Shown: piece after piece, positions 28,448 through 38,229 of the stretch
Layout of the letters: each line of letters opens with the position of its first letter
Numbering within the stretch: position 1 is the stretch's first letter
DNA from: Ignavibacteria bacterium
Lineage (GTDB): Bacteria; Bacteroidota; Ignavibacteria; SZUA-365
Length of the DNA: 64,000 nucleotides
Reading direction: 5' to 3'
NCBI GenBank assembly: GCA_016720835.1
Contig: JADKJW010000003.1
Location: 62,001 to 126,000, forward strand
Translations under genes and position numbers: made by a program
The notes under the pieces: generated by a model
Told to the model about the DNA's origin: nothing
Databases searched by the model: none
Seen by the model: only the letters and a program-made list of their open reading frames with translations

Positions 28448-29609
28448 TTACGGGAGGCGGACCGCGCGGACGCGCGCGATGCCTTCGCGGAGCGTCTCGT
28501 CCCCTTTCGCGAAGCAGAAGCGCAGCATGGACGCGCCCTCGCCGGACTCCGCGTAGAAGACGGACGGCGGGATGACGGCGAGTCCGTGGTCGATGACCAG
28601 GCGCGTGGCGCACTCGATGTCGTTCATTCCCAGGCCCGGGGGAATGTCGGCCATCATGAAGTAGCTGCCCTTCGGCAGATGCGGCGTGAAGATGCTCGGG
28701 GCCAGGCCCTCATACAGCAGGTTGCGCTTGCGACGGTACGTATCGCGCAGCTCGGGAAGGTACGCCGCGAGCCTTGTCAGCGCGTGGGCCATCGCGTGCT
28801 GCGCGGGTGTGTTGACGGCAAACGTCACGAACTGATGCACCATGCGCACCGCGTGAGTCAGGGCCGGCGAGGCGATCGCGTACCCGATCTTCCAGCCCGT
28901 CATGCCGAAGGTTTTCCCCGTGGAGGAGATGGTGATCGTGCGCTCGCGCATGCCCGGCAGCGTCGCAATCGGGATGTGCCGCGCGCCGTCGTAGGTGAGG
29001 AACTCGTACACCTCGTCGCTGATCACGAGCAGGTTGCGGCGGATGGCGACGTCTGCGATGCGCGAAAGTTCGTCGCGCGTGTACACCTTGCCCGTCGGAT
29101 TGTCGGGATTGTTGAGCACGAGCATCCGCTGGCGGTGTGACGAGGCGTTCGATCGCGTCGGGGTCGATGTGAAAATCGGGCGCGTGCAGCGTTGCGTATT
29201 TCGGCACGCCGCCGGCGATGATGACGTTGGCCTGATGCGAATCGTAGAACGGTTCGAAGAGAACCACCTCGTCGCCCGGATTGATGAAGGCGAGCATGGC
29301 GGAAAACAGCGCTTCGGTGGCGCCGGCGGTGACGGTAATCTCAGTGTCCGGATTCCATTCAAGCCCGTAGAAATCGAGCTGGTACTGCGCGATGGCGCGC
29401 CGCAACGAGAAGATGCCCGGCATCGGGGCGTACTGATTGTGGCCGCCCTTCATTGCTTCGAGAGCTTCATCGATGATCCAGGACGGTCCGTCGAAATCCG
29501 GGAACCCCTGCCCGAGGTTCACGGCCTTGTGCTCGACGGCGAGACGGCTCATCGTGGCGAAGATGGATTCCGGGATGGTGGAGATTCGGGTGGAAGGAGT
29601 GATTGACAT
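28448..29609 (-). CDS. Class I/II aminotransferase (methionine/kynurenine type), one frameshift
   Basis: A fold-type I PLP aminotransferase closest to YbdL and kynurenine aminotransferase. The N-terminal half (LGQGFPDFDGPSWI, NQYAPMPG, TVTAGATEALFSAM) is read from ATG 29609. The C-terminal half (LVLNNPDNPTGKVY, ISDEVYEFL, the PLP lysine in SSTGKTFGMTGWKIGYA, LRFCFAKG) continues in another frame. The break is at about 29132-29135. Restoring two bases (CG in a CGCG context) would give the expected V-T-P-R-Q-R-M join and a gene of 388 codons. No other damage is visible, so error or recent mutation is likelier than an old pseudogene. It probably acts in methionine salvage or aromatic amino acid transamination. 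Confidence 0.85.
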
Positions 29610-29685
29610 TTCTCGTACCGGTCTTGATTTTCGAATGGGTGTTCCTGAAAACCTGCTGCCACAAAGGCACAAAGGCACAAAAAGA

Positions 29686-32169
29686 CTACATCACGGTCTG
29701 CGGGTCGACGTCCACATCGATGCGGACGGCCTTGGTTTTCGCGGCGGTCTGCGCGCGGGTGACGGCATCGCGGTAGGTCTGCGCGAAGCGATGGCCGTCG
29801 GGATCGTGCCCCTTGATCACCTTCACGAGGAGGTGGTATCGGAATCGGTTGTTGATCTTCTTCACCATCGCGGGCTGCGGCGGCAGGGCGCGGTACAGGG
29901 CGGGACGCTCGACCATGGCGCGGTGGAAGGCCTCGGCGACGGTGGCGACCTGCTCCTCCCGCGTGCCGGAAAAGGTAAGCAGCACAAGGCGCGTGAAGGG
30001 CGGATACAGAAGATGCTTGCGCATCGTGAGCTCGTTCGCGATGAAACCCTCGTAGTCGTGCGCGATTACCTGCTGCAGCACGGGGTGGTCGGGCCGCGCG
30101 GCCTGGATCAGCACTTCGCCGGGGAGGTTTCCGCGGCCGGCGCGGCCGGACACCTGCGTCAGCATCTGGAACGTTCGCTCGCCGGCGCGGAAATCGGGAA
30201 GCAGCAGCGACTGCTCGGCGGCCACGACGCCCACCAGCGTGACACGCTCGAAGTCGAGCCCCTTTGCCACCATCTGCGTCCCGAGCAGCACGTCGGCCTC
30301 GCCCTCGCCGAAGGAGGTCAGCATCAGATCGTGCGATCCTTTTTTCCGCGTCGTGTCGAGATCCATGCGCAACACGCGCGCGTGCGGAATCTGCTCGAGC
30401 AGGTCCTCCTCCACGCGCTGCGTGCCGGCGCCCATCATCTCGAGATCCTGTCCGCCGCAGCGCGGACAGACGACGGGCGGACGGTCGTCCCAGCCGCAGT
30501 AATGGCAGCGCAGCCGGTGGCGGTCCTTGTGGTACACGAGCGACACGCTGCAGCGGCCGCACTGCTCCACGTGCCCGCAGTCGCGGCACTCGAGATGCGG
30601 CGCGTAGCCGCGGCGGTTGTGCAGGAGGATGCTCGCCTCCCCTTTCGCCATGCGGTCGCGGATGCCCGCGAGCACGGGCTCGGCCAGCGATCCGCGCAGC
30701 TCGTCGTTCTTGCGCGCGTCCACGGTGTTCACGGTGACGATGGCGGGCAGCGCCGCGTCGTCCACGCGCGAGGGCATCCGCAGCATCGTGTACTTGCCCA
30801 GCTGCGCGTTGTGCCAGCTCTCGGCGGACGGCGTGGCGGAACCGAGCAGCACGGTGGCACCGTCGATGTGGGCGCGCATCACCGCGGCGTCGCGGGCGTG
30901 GTAGCGCGGCTGCGGATCGACCTGCTTGTAACTCGATTCGTGTTCCTCGTCCACAATCACCAATCCGACGTTCTCGAGCGGCGCGAAGACGGCGGAGCGG
31001 ACGCCGATCACGATGCGGTAGTCTCCGTCCAGCGTCTTGCGCCACGCGTCATAGCGCTCGCCCACCGACATGCGGCTGTGCATGACGGCAACGTCCTTGC
31101 CGAAGGCGCTGCGGAAACGGAACACGAGCTGCGGCGTGAGCGCGATCTCGGGCACGAGCACCAGCGCGCGTCTGCCCAGCGCGAGCACGCGCCGAATCGC
31201 CTCGATGTACACCTGCGTCTTGCCGCTCGCGGTGACGCCGTACAGCAGGTAGGGTTTGAATCCCCCCGTCTCGAGTTGTGCGTTGATTTCGGAGAGAACG
31301 CTCTTCTGTTGTTCCGACAGCGCGAACATCTTGATGCGCTCCTCATAACGGAGCTGCACCTCGCGCGTCACTTCTTCCTGGAGAATTTCCACGATCCCCT
31401 TCTCGACGAGGGCGCTCACCTGGGCGTTGGTGGCCTTTGCCTCCGCGAGGAGCGCGGCCATCGGCAGTGTCGGCTTGCCGTGCGTGTGCGCGCTCCACAG
31501 CACCGCGAGGATATTGACCTGCTTCGGGGCGCGTCGCTCCATGATCTCCATCAGCTCGCGGATCTTCTCCCCACCGTTCCAGGGCGGGAGCAGGCGCACG
31601 ACGCTGATCGTCTTGGCGCGCGCCTGCTGCCGCTCGAGGACGGACTCGACCGCGACAACACCCTCCATCATCAGGTCGCGCAGCTGCGAGGAGACGCTCT
31701 TGAGGCCGATGGCCTTTTTCACGGCTTCTTCGGAGAGCACCTCGCCGGTGAGGAGCAGGTCGATGATGTGCCGCTTCGTCTTCGACGTCCCGATCGCGCG
31801 CTGGATGGCGTCGCGATCATCGGTGACCAGCGACACGAAGCGCTCGCTGCCGAGATCCATGCCCTGCGGAATGGCGGCCTTCAACGCGTCGCCCATCGGA
31901 CAGAAGTAGTATGCGCCCACCCATGCGCAGAGCTTCAGCAGCGACGCCGACAAAATGGGTTTCGGATCAAGCAGTTCCAGCACCATTTTCACCGCGAAGC
32001 CGGGTTTGTTCCGATGTACTGCGACCACAAAACCCATCACCGGCCGCTTGCCGAGCGTCACCACCACGCGCTGTCCGGGCGCGATGTCGGCAGCGAGCCC
32101 CTCGGGCACCTCGTATGACAGTGCGTCGCGCGGGACGTTCGGTATGGCGATGTCGGCGTAAAGAGGCAT
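29686..32169 (-). CDS. priA: Primosomal replication restart helicase PriA
   Basis: An 827-residue superfamily 2 helicase that reloads the replisome at stalled forks. The N-terminal 3'-DNA-binding domain covers about 1-105. The helicase core shows motif I VTASGKTQVY, motif II DEEHESSYKQ, motif III LLGSATPS and motif VI QVSGRAGR. The zinc-binding module has eight cysteines in CRDCG..CGRC and CHYCG..CPRCGG pairs. The length is slightly above that of most PriA. The ATG at 32169 gives the standard MPLYADIAIPN start, and a longer in-frame start is not homologous. The aminotransferase gene lies 76 bp downstream on the same strand. Confidence 0.97.
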   Translation of the reverse strand: MPLYADIAIPNVPRDALSYEVPEGLAADIAPGQRVVVTLGKRPVMGFVVAVHRNKPGFAVKMVLELLDPKPILSASLLKLCAWVGAYYFCPMGDALKAAIPQGMDLGSERFVSLVTDDRDAIQRAIGTSKTKRHIIDLLLTGEVLSEEAVKKAIGLKSVSSQLRDLMMEGVVAVESVLERQQARAKTISVVRLLPPWNGGEKIRELMEIMERRAPKQVNILAVLWSAHTHGKPTLPMAALLAEAKATNAQVSALVEKGIVEILQEEVTREVQLRYEERIKMFALSEQQKSVLSEINAQLETGGFKPYLLYGVTASGKTQVYIEAIRRVLALGRRALVLVPEIALTPQLVFRFRSAFGKDVAVMHSRMSVGERYDAWRKTLDGDYRIVIGVRSAVFAPLENVGLVIVDEEHESSYKQVDPQPRYHARDAAVMRAHIDGATVLLGSATPSAESWHNAQLGKYTMLRMPSRVDDAALPAIVTVNTVDARKNDELRGSLAEPVLAGIRDRMAKGEASILLHNRRGYAPHLECRDCGHVEQCGRCSVSLVYHKDRHRLRCHYCGWDDRPPVVCPRCGGQDLEMMGAGTQRVEEDLLEQIPHARVLRMDLDTTRKKGSHDLMLTSFGEGEADVLLGTQMVAKGLDFERVTLVGVVAAEQSLLLPDFRAGERTFQMLTQVSGRAGRGNLPGEVLIQAARPDHPVLQQVIAHDYEGFIANELTMRKHLLYPPFTRLVLLTFSGTREEQVATVAEAFHRAMVERPALYRALPPQPAMVKKINNRFRYHLLVKVIKGHDPDGHRFAQTYRDAVTRAQTAAKTKAVRIDVDVDPQTVM

Positions 32170-32229
32170 GGTGGTTACTCTGGCGTGGCGGCTGACTGCG
32201 GACCATTCGGTCGCCCGACGCGGAGACAC

Positions 32230-32320
32230 GGGCCTGCCCTCCGAAGCTGAGCGCAGCGAAGCGCAGGTGGGGATGCGGGCCTGCCCTCCGAAGCTGAGCG
32301 CAGCGAAGCGCAGGTGGGGA
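32230..32320. repeat. Perfect 44-bp direct repeat with 47-bp period
   Basis: A segment that starts GGGCCTGCCCTCCGAAGC and ends GCGCAGGTGGGGA is present at 32230-32273 and again, identical, at 32277-32320. Each copy contains CCTGC and GCAGG arms about 26 bp apart and the alternating GAGCGCAGCGAAGCGC core. It lies between PriA and the propeller-like surface protein gene. Confidence 0.85.
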
Positions 32321-32341
32321 CGCGGAGACGTCGTCGATACC

Positions 32342-34885
32342 TCATCGCTCGATTCCCGTCAGCATGATGGGAGTGACGACGTTCCATCCGCCGCTGCTCA
32401 TCCGTGCAAGGTACATGCCCCGCGGCAGCGCGGATGCATTCCAGCGCAGCGCGCCGGTGCCGGCGTCGCGCGGACCATCGAGAAGCGTGGAAACGAGACG
32501 GCCCAATCCGTCATAGATTCGGATCGTCACATCCGTTGACGTCGGGAGGTGGAACGTGAGGACGGCCGCTTCTCGCACCGGCATGGGGGCGATGGAGAGC
32601 GACGGCGCGCCGGGCGCCGGGCGCGTCTCTTCGACGGGAAGTACGCGATTGTCCCAGCGCGAAAAATGGAACGCGGATTTCCCCCCGGCCTGAAGAAAGC
32701 GCCCACCGGCACACACGTCGCCGCCGGATGCCGCGAGCGCGTTGACGGGACCGTCGGCGCCGCTGCCGAAGGAACGCCATATCCCCGACGTCCGCCGGGC
32801 GAGGGAGGCGGCGGGCCTGCCGCCGATGCTGGTGAAATCGCCGCCGATGAAGATGCTGCTCCCCTCCGCCGCGACGGCGCGCACGGGACCGTCCGTACCG
32901 CCCTCCAGCCAGTCGAAATTTCCGAGCACGGGATTCCACGACACGAGGTTCGAGATGTTCTGCGCGCTTCCGAACACGGAAAATTCCCCGCCGATCACGA
33001 CGGAGGTCGGACTGACATGCGTGATCGCGCGGATCGATCCGTCGATATTGTCCGCGACGAGATACCACGCATTCGCCGCGTAGCGCGCGAAGACGGTCTT
33101 CATCGAGCCATGCAGCGGTTCAAAGGCTCCTCCGACATACAGGGTGGATCCGTCGAACTCCATGGCCTCGACCGTTATCGATGCGTACAGATTCTCGAGG
33201 CCTCCGGCCATGGGCGCCCAACTCTGCGCGACGTCGTCCCAGCGCGTCATGCCCATGACCGTGTCGCCGCCCGCGATCGTGAACGCGCCTCCGATGTGGA
33301 GATACTTCGGAGTCGCAGCGTCCCATGCCAGAGAATAGACGGCGCCGTCCGTCCCCTGCCGGTTTGGCGAAGACGGAACCCGGAGCGGCTCCCAACGGTT
33401 TTGCGCTGTGCTGAAACGGGCGATGTTGTCCGCGCGCACATCCCCGGCAACGCCGAAGAAACCGGCCGCGTACACATTTCCGCCGATGATCCGTATGGCA
33501 TACACATCGCCGCGCACACCGTTCGCGGTATCCGGACCCAGCGGCGTCCAGGTGTTCGTCGCGCGATTCCAGCGCGCGATGTTGTTCATCGCCTTGCCCT
33601 GCACGGTGGCGAAGGTCCCGCCGACATACACGTCGTCTCCATCGACGGCAATCGCGTTGACTTCGGCGAAGCGCCCGGCGCCGAGCGGTTCGGCGAATTC
33701 CTCCCATGAACTCCCGTTCAGTTTCGCGAGGTACTGGAAGCCGGCTCCGTCGAGGGACGTGAAGCCGCCTCCCATGAGACCGTCGTTTCCGACGGGAACC
33801 ATGTCCCCGACAGCGCCATTGGCGGCAACAGGCGTCGACCACGCGGCGCCGTCCCAACGGCGAAGCACCCAATGATCCTTGCCCGCAAGATCCGTGAACA
33901 CCGCTCCGACGAGCACGGCGGAGGCGGTCTGCATGGCCGTCGAGGGTTCTTCAGTCAGTCCGGCGCCGTACGTGTTCCACTGTTGCGCCGCGATGTTCCA
34001 GCGCGCGATATGCGCTGCGCGTGTTGCGCCCGCGATGCTGAAGACGCCGCCCGCAACGACGTCGTTTCCGAAAATTTCGAGCATCGTGACCTGGCCGTTG
34101 ACGCCGTTGTCGTCCGTCGTCCCGAGGGCGGACCAGAGGGAGAGCGAATCATCCCACGCGGCGACGTTGTTCGCGATGCCGCCCTGCGTCCCGGCGTGCG
34201 AGAAGAGTCCGCCGACGTAGAGCACGCGATCGCGCACGGCCAGGCGGTTCACACGCGTGCTGCCGAATCTGTTCTCGACACCGCCGTCGAGGCCGCTCCA
34301 CGCTCCCGTCGTCCTGTTCCATCGAGCAATGTGCTGCAGCGTTCCGGCCGCAGTCTTGATCGTATACGCTCCGCCGACGAAGAGATTGTCGCCGATCATC
34401 GCGAGGGAGGAAATCGTGCCCTGAATATTGGCGGTGACACCGCCGTCGGTGAGCGCATGCCAGACCGTGCCGTCCCATCGCGCGACACCGCGAGCGGGTA
34501 CCGTGCCGACGCGGAAAAAGGTCCCTGCGACATAGACGTCCGTCCCGCTCACCGCGATCGCCGTGACCACGCCTTCCACGCCCGTTCCGAGCGCGTGCCA
34601 CGCCGTCCCGTCCCAACGTGCGATGCCATTGGCGCGCGTGCCGCCCGCGAAGGTGAAATCGCCGCCCGCATACACATCGTTTCCCTGAACGAAAAGCGCA
34701 AGCACACCAGCCTGATCGATGCCCGGGATGCCGAAGCGCGCGTCCCAGTACTGGTCGTCCTGATCGGCGGCGGCGGGTCGAACTTGACAAAGAAGGGTGG
34801 GAGCGATGAGCAGCATGCCGAGACCGAATGCGGCGAATCGAACGATCTGCGCGACGAAGCTGTTGTTCAAAGGGTGCGTGGTCAT
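32342..34885 (-). CDS. Propeller-like repeat surface protein with T9SS-like tail
   Basis: An 847-residue exported protein: hydrophobic signal segment at about 14-34 (FAAFGLGMLLIAPTLLCQ), then about fourteen repeats of 45-55 residues following V-x-A-I-A-V-x-G-x-D-V-Y-V-G-G-x-F and I-A-R-W-D-G-T-A-W-x-x-L-G. Such repeats are expected to fold as a beta-propeller or beta-helix. The last 85 residues (LSIAPMPVREAAVLTFHL, LGRLVSTLLDG, PRGMYLARM) are a diverged T9SS sorting domain. No catalytic residues were recognised, and it may bind ligands or surfaces. The ATG at 34885 was chosen because the signal peptide follows. The longer frame to 35077 has no similarity. Confidence 0.85.
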   Translation of the reverse strand: MTTHPLNNSFVAQIVRFAAFGLGMLLIAPTLLCQVRPAAADQDDQYWDARFGIPGIDQAGVLALFVQGNDVYAGGDFTFAGGTRANGIARWDGTAWHALGTGVEGVVTAIAVSGTDVYVAGTFFRVGTVPARGVARWDGTVWHALTDGGVTANIQGTISSLAMIGDNLFVGGAYTIKTAAGTLQHIARWNRTTGAWSGLDGGVENRFGSTRVNRLAVRDRVLYVGGLFSHAGTQGGIANNVAAWDDSLSLWSALGTTDDNGVNGQVTMLEIFGNDVVAGGVFSIAGATRAAHIARWNIAAQQWNTYGAGLTEEPSTAMQTASAVLVGAVFTDLAGKDHWVLRRWDGAAWSTPVAANGAVGDMVPVGNDGLMGGGFTSLDGAGFQYLAKLNGSSWEEFAEPLGAGRFAEVNAIAVDGDDVYVGGTFATVQGKAMNNIARWNRATNTWTPLGPDTANGVRGDVYAIRIIGGNVYAAGFFGVAGDVRADNIARFSTAQNRWEPLRVPSSPNRQGTDGAVYSLAWDAATPKYLHIGGAFTIAGGDTVMGMTRWDDVAQSWAPMAGGLENLYASITVEAMEFDGSTLYVGGAFEPLHGSMKTVFARYAANAWYLVADNIDGSIRAITHVSPTSVVIGGEFSVFGSAQNISNLVSWNPVLGNFDWLEGGTDGPVRAVAAEGSSIFIGGDFTSIGGRPAASLARRTSGIWRSFGSGADGPVNALAASGGDVCAGGRFLQAGGKSAFHFSRWDNRVLPVEETRPAPGAPSLSIAPMPVREAAVLTFHLPTSTDVTIRIYDGLGRLVSTLLDGPRDAGTGALRWNASALPRGMYLARMSSGGWNVVTPIMLTGIER

Positions 34886-35241
34886 GGAATGCTCGCGAAA
34901 TGGTGGAAAAAGATACGCAGCCCGTGCTGCTCCGGCAATCATGCAACCTTGACAGACGCGGGGGGCTTTTCCTGACATCGACAGAGGATATCTCCAAAGC
35001 GGGCGAGGCTCCGGATCGCGAGGCGCGCGGTCGACGCCTCGTCGTTCGCGCTCGATTGACGCGCAAGGGCCCTGCACGGACGCCCGTCTGCCTTGGAATT
35101 GCCTCCCCGCGTGGATACCTTTGTTCCTTGTCTACATCCGGAAGCGCGCGGATCGGACGCCAACTATGGTGCATCGAAACGTGTCCCGGACCCATCGGAT
35201 CGCGGTGCCGGTCTCCTTTTTCTTTTGAATAGCTTTACCGC
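34886..35241. other. Divergent intergenic region
   Basis: This 356-bp gap separates the propeller-like gene and the MFS gene. On the minus strand TATCTTTTT (34915-34907), with TTG at 34938-34936, fits the FCB TTG-N20-TAnnTTT promoter pattern. On the plus strand TAGCTTTA lies directly before the MFS start. No gene or RNA structure was recognised. Confidence 0.45.
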
Positions 35242-36421
35242 ATGAAAAAAACGCCCCTGCTGATCATTTTTCTGATTGTTTTCATCGACCTGCTCGGCTT
35301 CGGCATCGTCATCCCGATCCTGCCCTCCTACGCGCAGAGAGGATTCGCCGCGTCGGATTTCACTGTCGGGCTGCTCGTCGCGTCGTTTTCCTTCATGCAG
35401 CTTTTGTTCACGCCGTTGTGGGGACGGCTGTCGGACCGCATCGGCCGCAAGCCCGTGCTGATGATCGGGCTCGTCAACACCGTCATCGGCTACGTCATGT
35501 TCGGTCTTGCGGGATCGCTGACCATGCTCTTCGCGGCGCGCATGCTGGCGGGCATCGGCGGCGCCAACATCTCCGCGGCCCAGGCGTACATCGCCGACGT
35601 CACGCCGGTCCATGAGCGCGCCAAGGGCATGGGTCTGATCGGCGCGGCGTTCGGTCTCGGCTTCGTGTTCGGCCCCGTCATCGGAGGCCTCCTCAGCACC
35701 TACGGCTACGCCGTGCCCGGCCTGGCAGCCGCAGGCCTCTCCTTCACCGCGTTGCTGCTGACCATCACCATCCTGCCGGAACCGAAGCGGGCCGAGGCGG
35801 ACGGACCGCGCATCTCGACGGCTTTCTCCTGGAAAAATCTGGCGACCGTGCTTGGCAGACCGAAGATCATGGTGCTGCTGCTCCTCTTCCTTCTCGTCAC
35901 CTTCGCGTACGCGAATATCTACGCGACCTTTCCGCTCCTCGCCACACGCGACTTCGGATATTCGGATCATCAGATCGGCTTTCTGTTCGGCTTCATCGGC
36001 ATCATCGGGGCGCTGACGCAGGGCGGATTGATCCGCCTCTTCGCAGGGCGCATCAGCGAGCGCATCCTCTTCCTCACGGGCGCGGGCCTGACCATGATCG
36101 GGCTGACGCTGCTGCCGCTCGCGCATCACGCCGTGGTGCCGCTGGCGATGCAGACCGTCGTCCTGCACATGATCCTCACGATTCTCGCCTTCGGGTCCGG
36201 GCCTGGTCACGCCCGTCGCGCTGAGCATGCTCTCGCAGCGCGCGGATCCGCGGGAGCAGGGCGGCATCCTCGGCGTCAACCAGTCGCTCGGCGCGCTCGG
36301 GCGCACGCTCGGTCCGGTGTGGGGCAGCTTCATTTTCCAGGCAGCCGGACATCCGTATCCGTTCTTCACCGGCGGCGCGGTGATGCTGCTCGTCCTGCTC
36401 ATCGCATGGCGTTCCCTGTAA
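35242..36421 (+). CDS. MFS drug/proton antiporter (TetA-like), one frameshift
   Basis: A twelve-helix inner-membrane transporter of the major facilitator superfamily. The first half has LGFGIVIPILP in helix 1, the GRLSDRIGRKPVLM loop 2-3 motif A and GxxxGPVIGG in helix 5 (motif C, typical of drug exporters). After residue about 318 the frame breaks. The rest (LVTPVALSMLSQRADPREQGGILGVNQS...LIAWRSL) continues in the next frame to the stop at 36421. Removing one G from TCCGGGCCTGG at about 36195-36199 rejoins both parts into 393 codons. The gene is otherwise intact. It is followed 25 bp later by the phosphatase gene on the same strand. Confidence 0.87.
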
Positions 36422-36446
36422 CACACCACCAGCATCCGAGACGGCC

Positions 36447-37685
36447 ATGGCCATGACCCAGCGCACCCTGTACAAGACGATCGAAAAGATCGGCACGATG
36501 GAGCACCGCTCCGAGGAGGAGATGCTCACCGCGATCCTCGAGGAGATCGTCAAGAACGACCGCATCAATATCATCGGCGGGCGCATCTGGAAACTGCATC
36601 CCGACGAGAAGCGCTACGAGCTGATCTTCGAGGAGGGCAACATCGAGCCCGTCGGCATCGGCTTCCGCATCAGTCTCAAGGACTACGAAGTGTTCGACCA
36701 GGTGGCGCGGCACCGCACCGTGCTTGCGGACGAGACGAACCGTACCTTGCGGCGCAAGGGCATCACGAAGTACTCCGCCACGGGCATCGGCAACACGGTG
36801 AAGGTGGGGCGCACGGCGTACTACGAGTACCTCATGGCGTTCAACACGCACGAGAACGAGCACGACCCGGGCTTCATGCTCAGCATCGCGGGACAGGCGG
36901 TGACGCACCTGCTTGAGAAGCGCCGCACCGAGGCCGAAAAGCGCAGCCTGATCACGGAGATGGAACACGCGGCGGACCTGCAGCGGCAGATCCTCCCCGA
37001 GCACGAGTACAATTTCGGCCGCTACGAACTCTACGGCATCAGCATCCCCGACCGCACGGTCGGAGGCGATTTCTTCAACTACTACCAGATCCCCGGCGAC
37101 CAGGGCCGCCTCGCCGTCGCGATCGGCGACGCCGCGAGCAAGGGCCTCCCGGCCGCGGTGCAGGCGCTCTTCGTGTCGGGCGCGCTCATGATGAGCGTGG
37201 AACACGAATCGAAAATCTCCGCCATGCTGCGGCATATCAACACCATCAACCGCAAGATCTTTCCGAGCGACAAGCTGCTCTCGCTCTTCTTCTGCGAACT
37301 CTTCAACGTGAAGGAAGGGCTGATGCTCTACGCGAACGCGGGACATCCCGTGCCCATCCACTACCACGCCGCGACAAAGCAGTGCAGCGTGCTCTCCGTC
37401 ACCGGACCCATCATCGGACTGATCCCCGACGCGACCTTCACTGTCGGTAGCCTCAACATGCAGAAGGGCGACATCGTGCTCCTGTACACCGACGGCATCA
37501 CCGAAGCGAACAACGGCATCGACGAATTCGGAGAGCAGAAAATCATCGACATCATCGCCGCCAACGCCGACAAGCCGGCCAAGGTGCTCTGCCAGCAGCT
37601 GCTGGGGGCCGTGCAGGTGTTCAGCGCCACCGGTTCCGTCTATTCCGACGACAAGACCGTCGTCGTCATCAAAAGACCCAAATAA
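36447..37685 (+). CDS. SpoIIE/RsbU-type PP2C serine phosphatase with N-terminal GAF-like domain
   Basis: A 412-residue signalling protein. Residues about 1-155 resemble a GAF sensor. A short coiled linker (LEKRRTEAEKRSLITEMEHAADLQRQILP) carries the typical RsbU switch-helix pattern, and the PP2C domain runs from about 190 to 412. Metal-binding acidic residues are seen in VGGDFFNYY, AIGDAASKGLPAA and LLYTDGITEA. Such phosphatases dephosphorylate anti-sigma-factor antagonists in partner-switching circuits, but no STAS or anti-sigma gene is adjacent. It lies between the MFS gene and yajQ (4-bp gap), so the genes are probably co-transcribed. Confidence 0.92.
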   Translation: MAMTQRTLYKTIEKIGTMEHRSEEEMLTAILEEIVKNDRINIIGGRIWKLHPDEKRYELIFEEGNIEPVGIGFRISLKDYEVFDQVARHRTVLADETNRTLRRKGITKYSATGIGNTVKVGRTAYYEYLMAFNTHENEHDPGFMLSIAGQAVTHLLEKRRTEAEKRSLITEMEHAADLQRQILPEHEYNFGRYELYGISIPDRTVGGDFFNYYQIPGDQGRLAVAIGDAASKGLPAAVQALFVSGALMMSVEHESKISAMLRHINTINRKIFPSDKLLSLFFCELFNVKEGLMLYANAGHPVPIHYHAATKQCSVLSVTGPIIGLIPDATFTVGSLNMQKGDIVLLYTDGITEANNGIDEFGEQKIIDIIAANADKPAKVLCQQLLGAVQVFSATGSVYSDDKTVVVIKRPK

Positions 37686-37689
37686 CGCC

Positions 37690-38187
37690 ATGGCATCACA
37701 GCACTCGTTCGACATCGTCTCGAACATCGACATGCAGGAAGTCGACAACGCCTTCCATCAGACGCAGAAGGAAATGCAGACGCGCTACGATTTCAAGGGC
37801 GCGAAAAGCACCATCGAACTGAAGCCGAAAGAGCGGCAGATCGTCATCCATGCCGACGACGACTTCAAGCGCAAGGCCATCGTCGACATGCTGCAGACCA
37901 AACTCATCAAGCGCGGCGTCTCCATCAAGGCGCTGCAGTACGGCACGGTGGAGGACGCCTCCGGCGGCACGCAGCGGCAGACCATCACGCTGCAGTCCGG
38001 CATCGAAAAGGACAACGCCCGCATGATCGTCAAGATGATCAAGGACACCAAGCGCAAGGTGCAGGCGGCCATTCAGGACGATCAGGTGCGCGTCACCGGA
38101 GCCAAGATCGACGACCTCCAGGCCACCATGCAGACAATCCGCGAGGCGGACCTCTCCTTCGACGTGCAGTTCGTCAACTACCGCTGA
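37690..38187 (+). CDS. YajQ family nucleotide-binding protein
   Basis: A 165-residue protein of the UPF0234/YajQ family. It begins SFDIVSNIDMQEVDNAFHQ, has TRYDFKGAKSTIEL and ends SFDVQFVNYR, all diagnostic. Family members have two ferredoxin-like domains. Some bind cyclic di-GMP and act with transcription factors, while others bind tRNA, nucleotides or heat-shock proteins. The length matches. It starts 4 bp after the phosphatase stop, suggesting that the two share a signalling context, and is followed 42 bp later by an amidase gene. Confidence 0.95.
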   Translation: MASQHSFDIVSNIDMQEVDNAFHQTQKEMQTRYDFKGAKSTIELKPKERQIVIHADDDFKRKAIVDMLQTKLIKRGVSIKALQYGTVEDASGGTQRQTITLQSGIEKDNARMIVKMIKDTKRKVQAAIQDDQVRVTGAKIDDLQATMQTIREADLSFDVQFVNYR

Positions 38188-38229
38188 CGGATGCCCCGCA
38201 GCTCCCATTCCGCACAGCGAAGGACACTC

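Noticed and set aside
29437..32118. 893-codon plus-strand frame opposite priA
   Set aside because: Antisense of PriA, which carries all helicase and zinc motifs.
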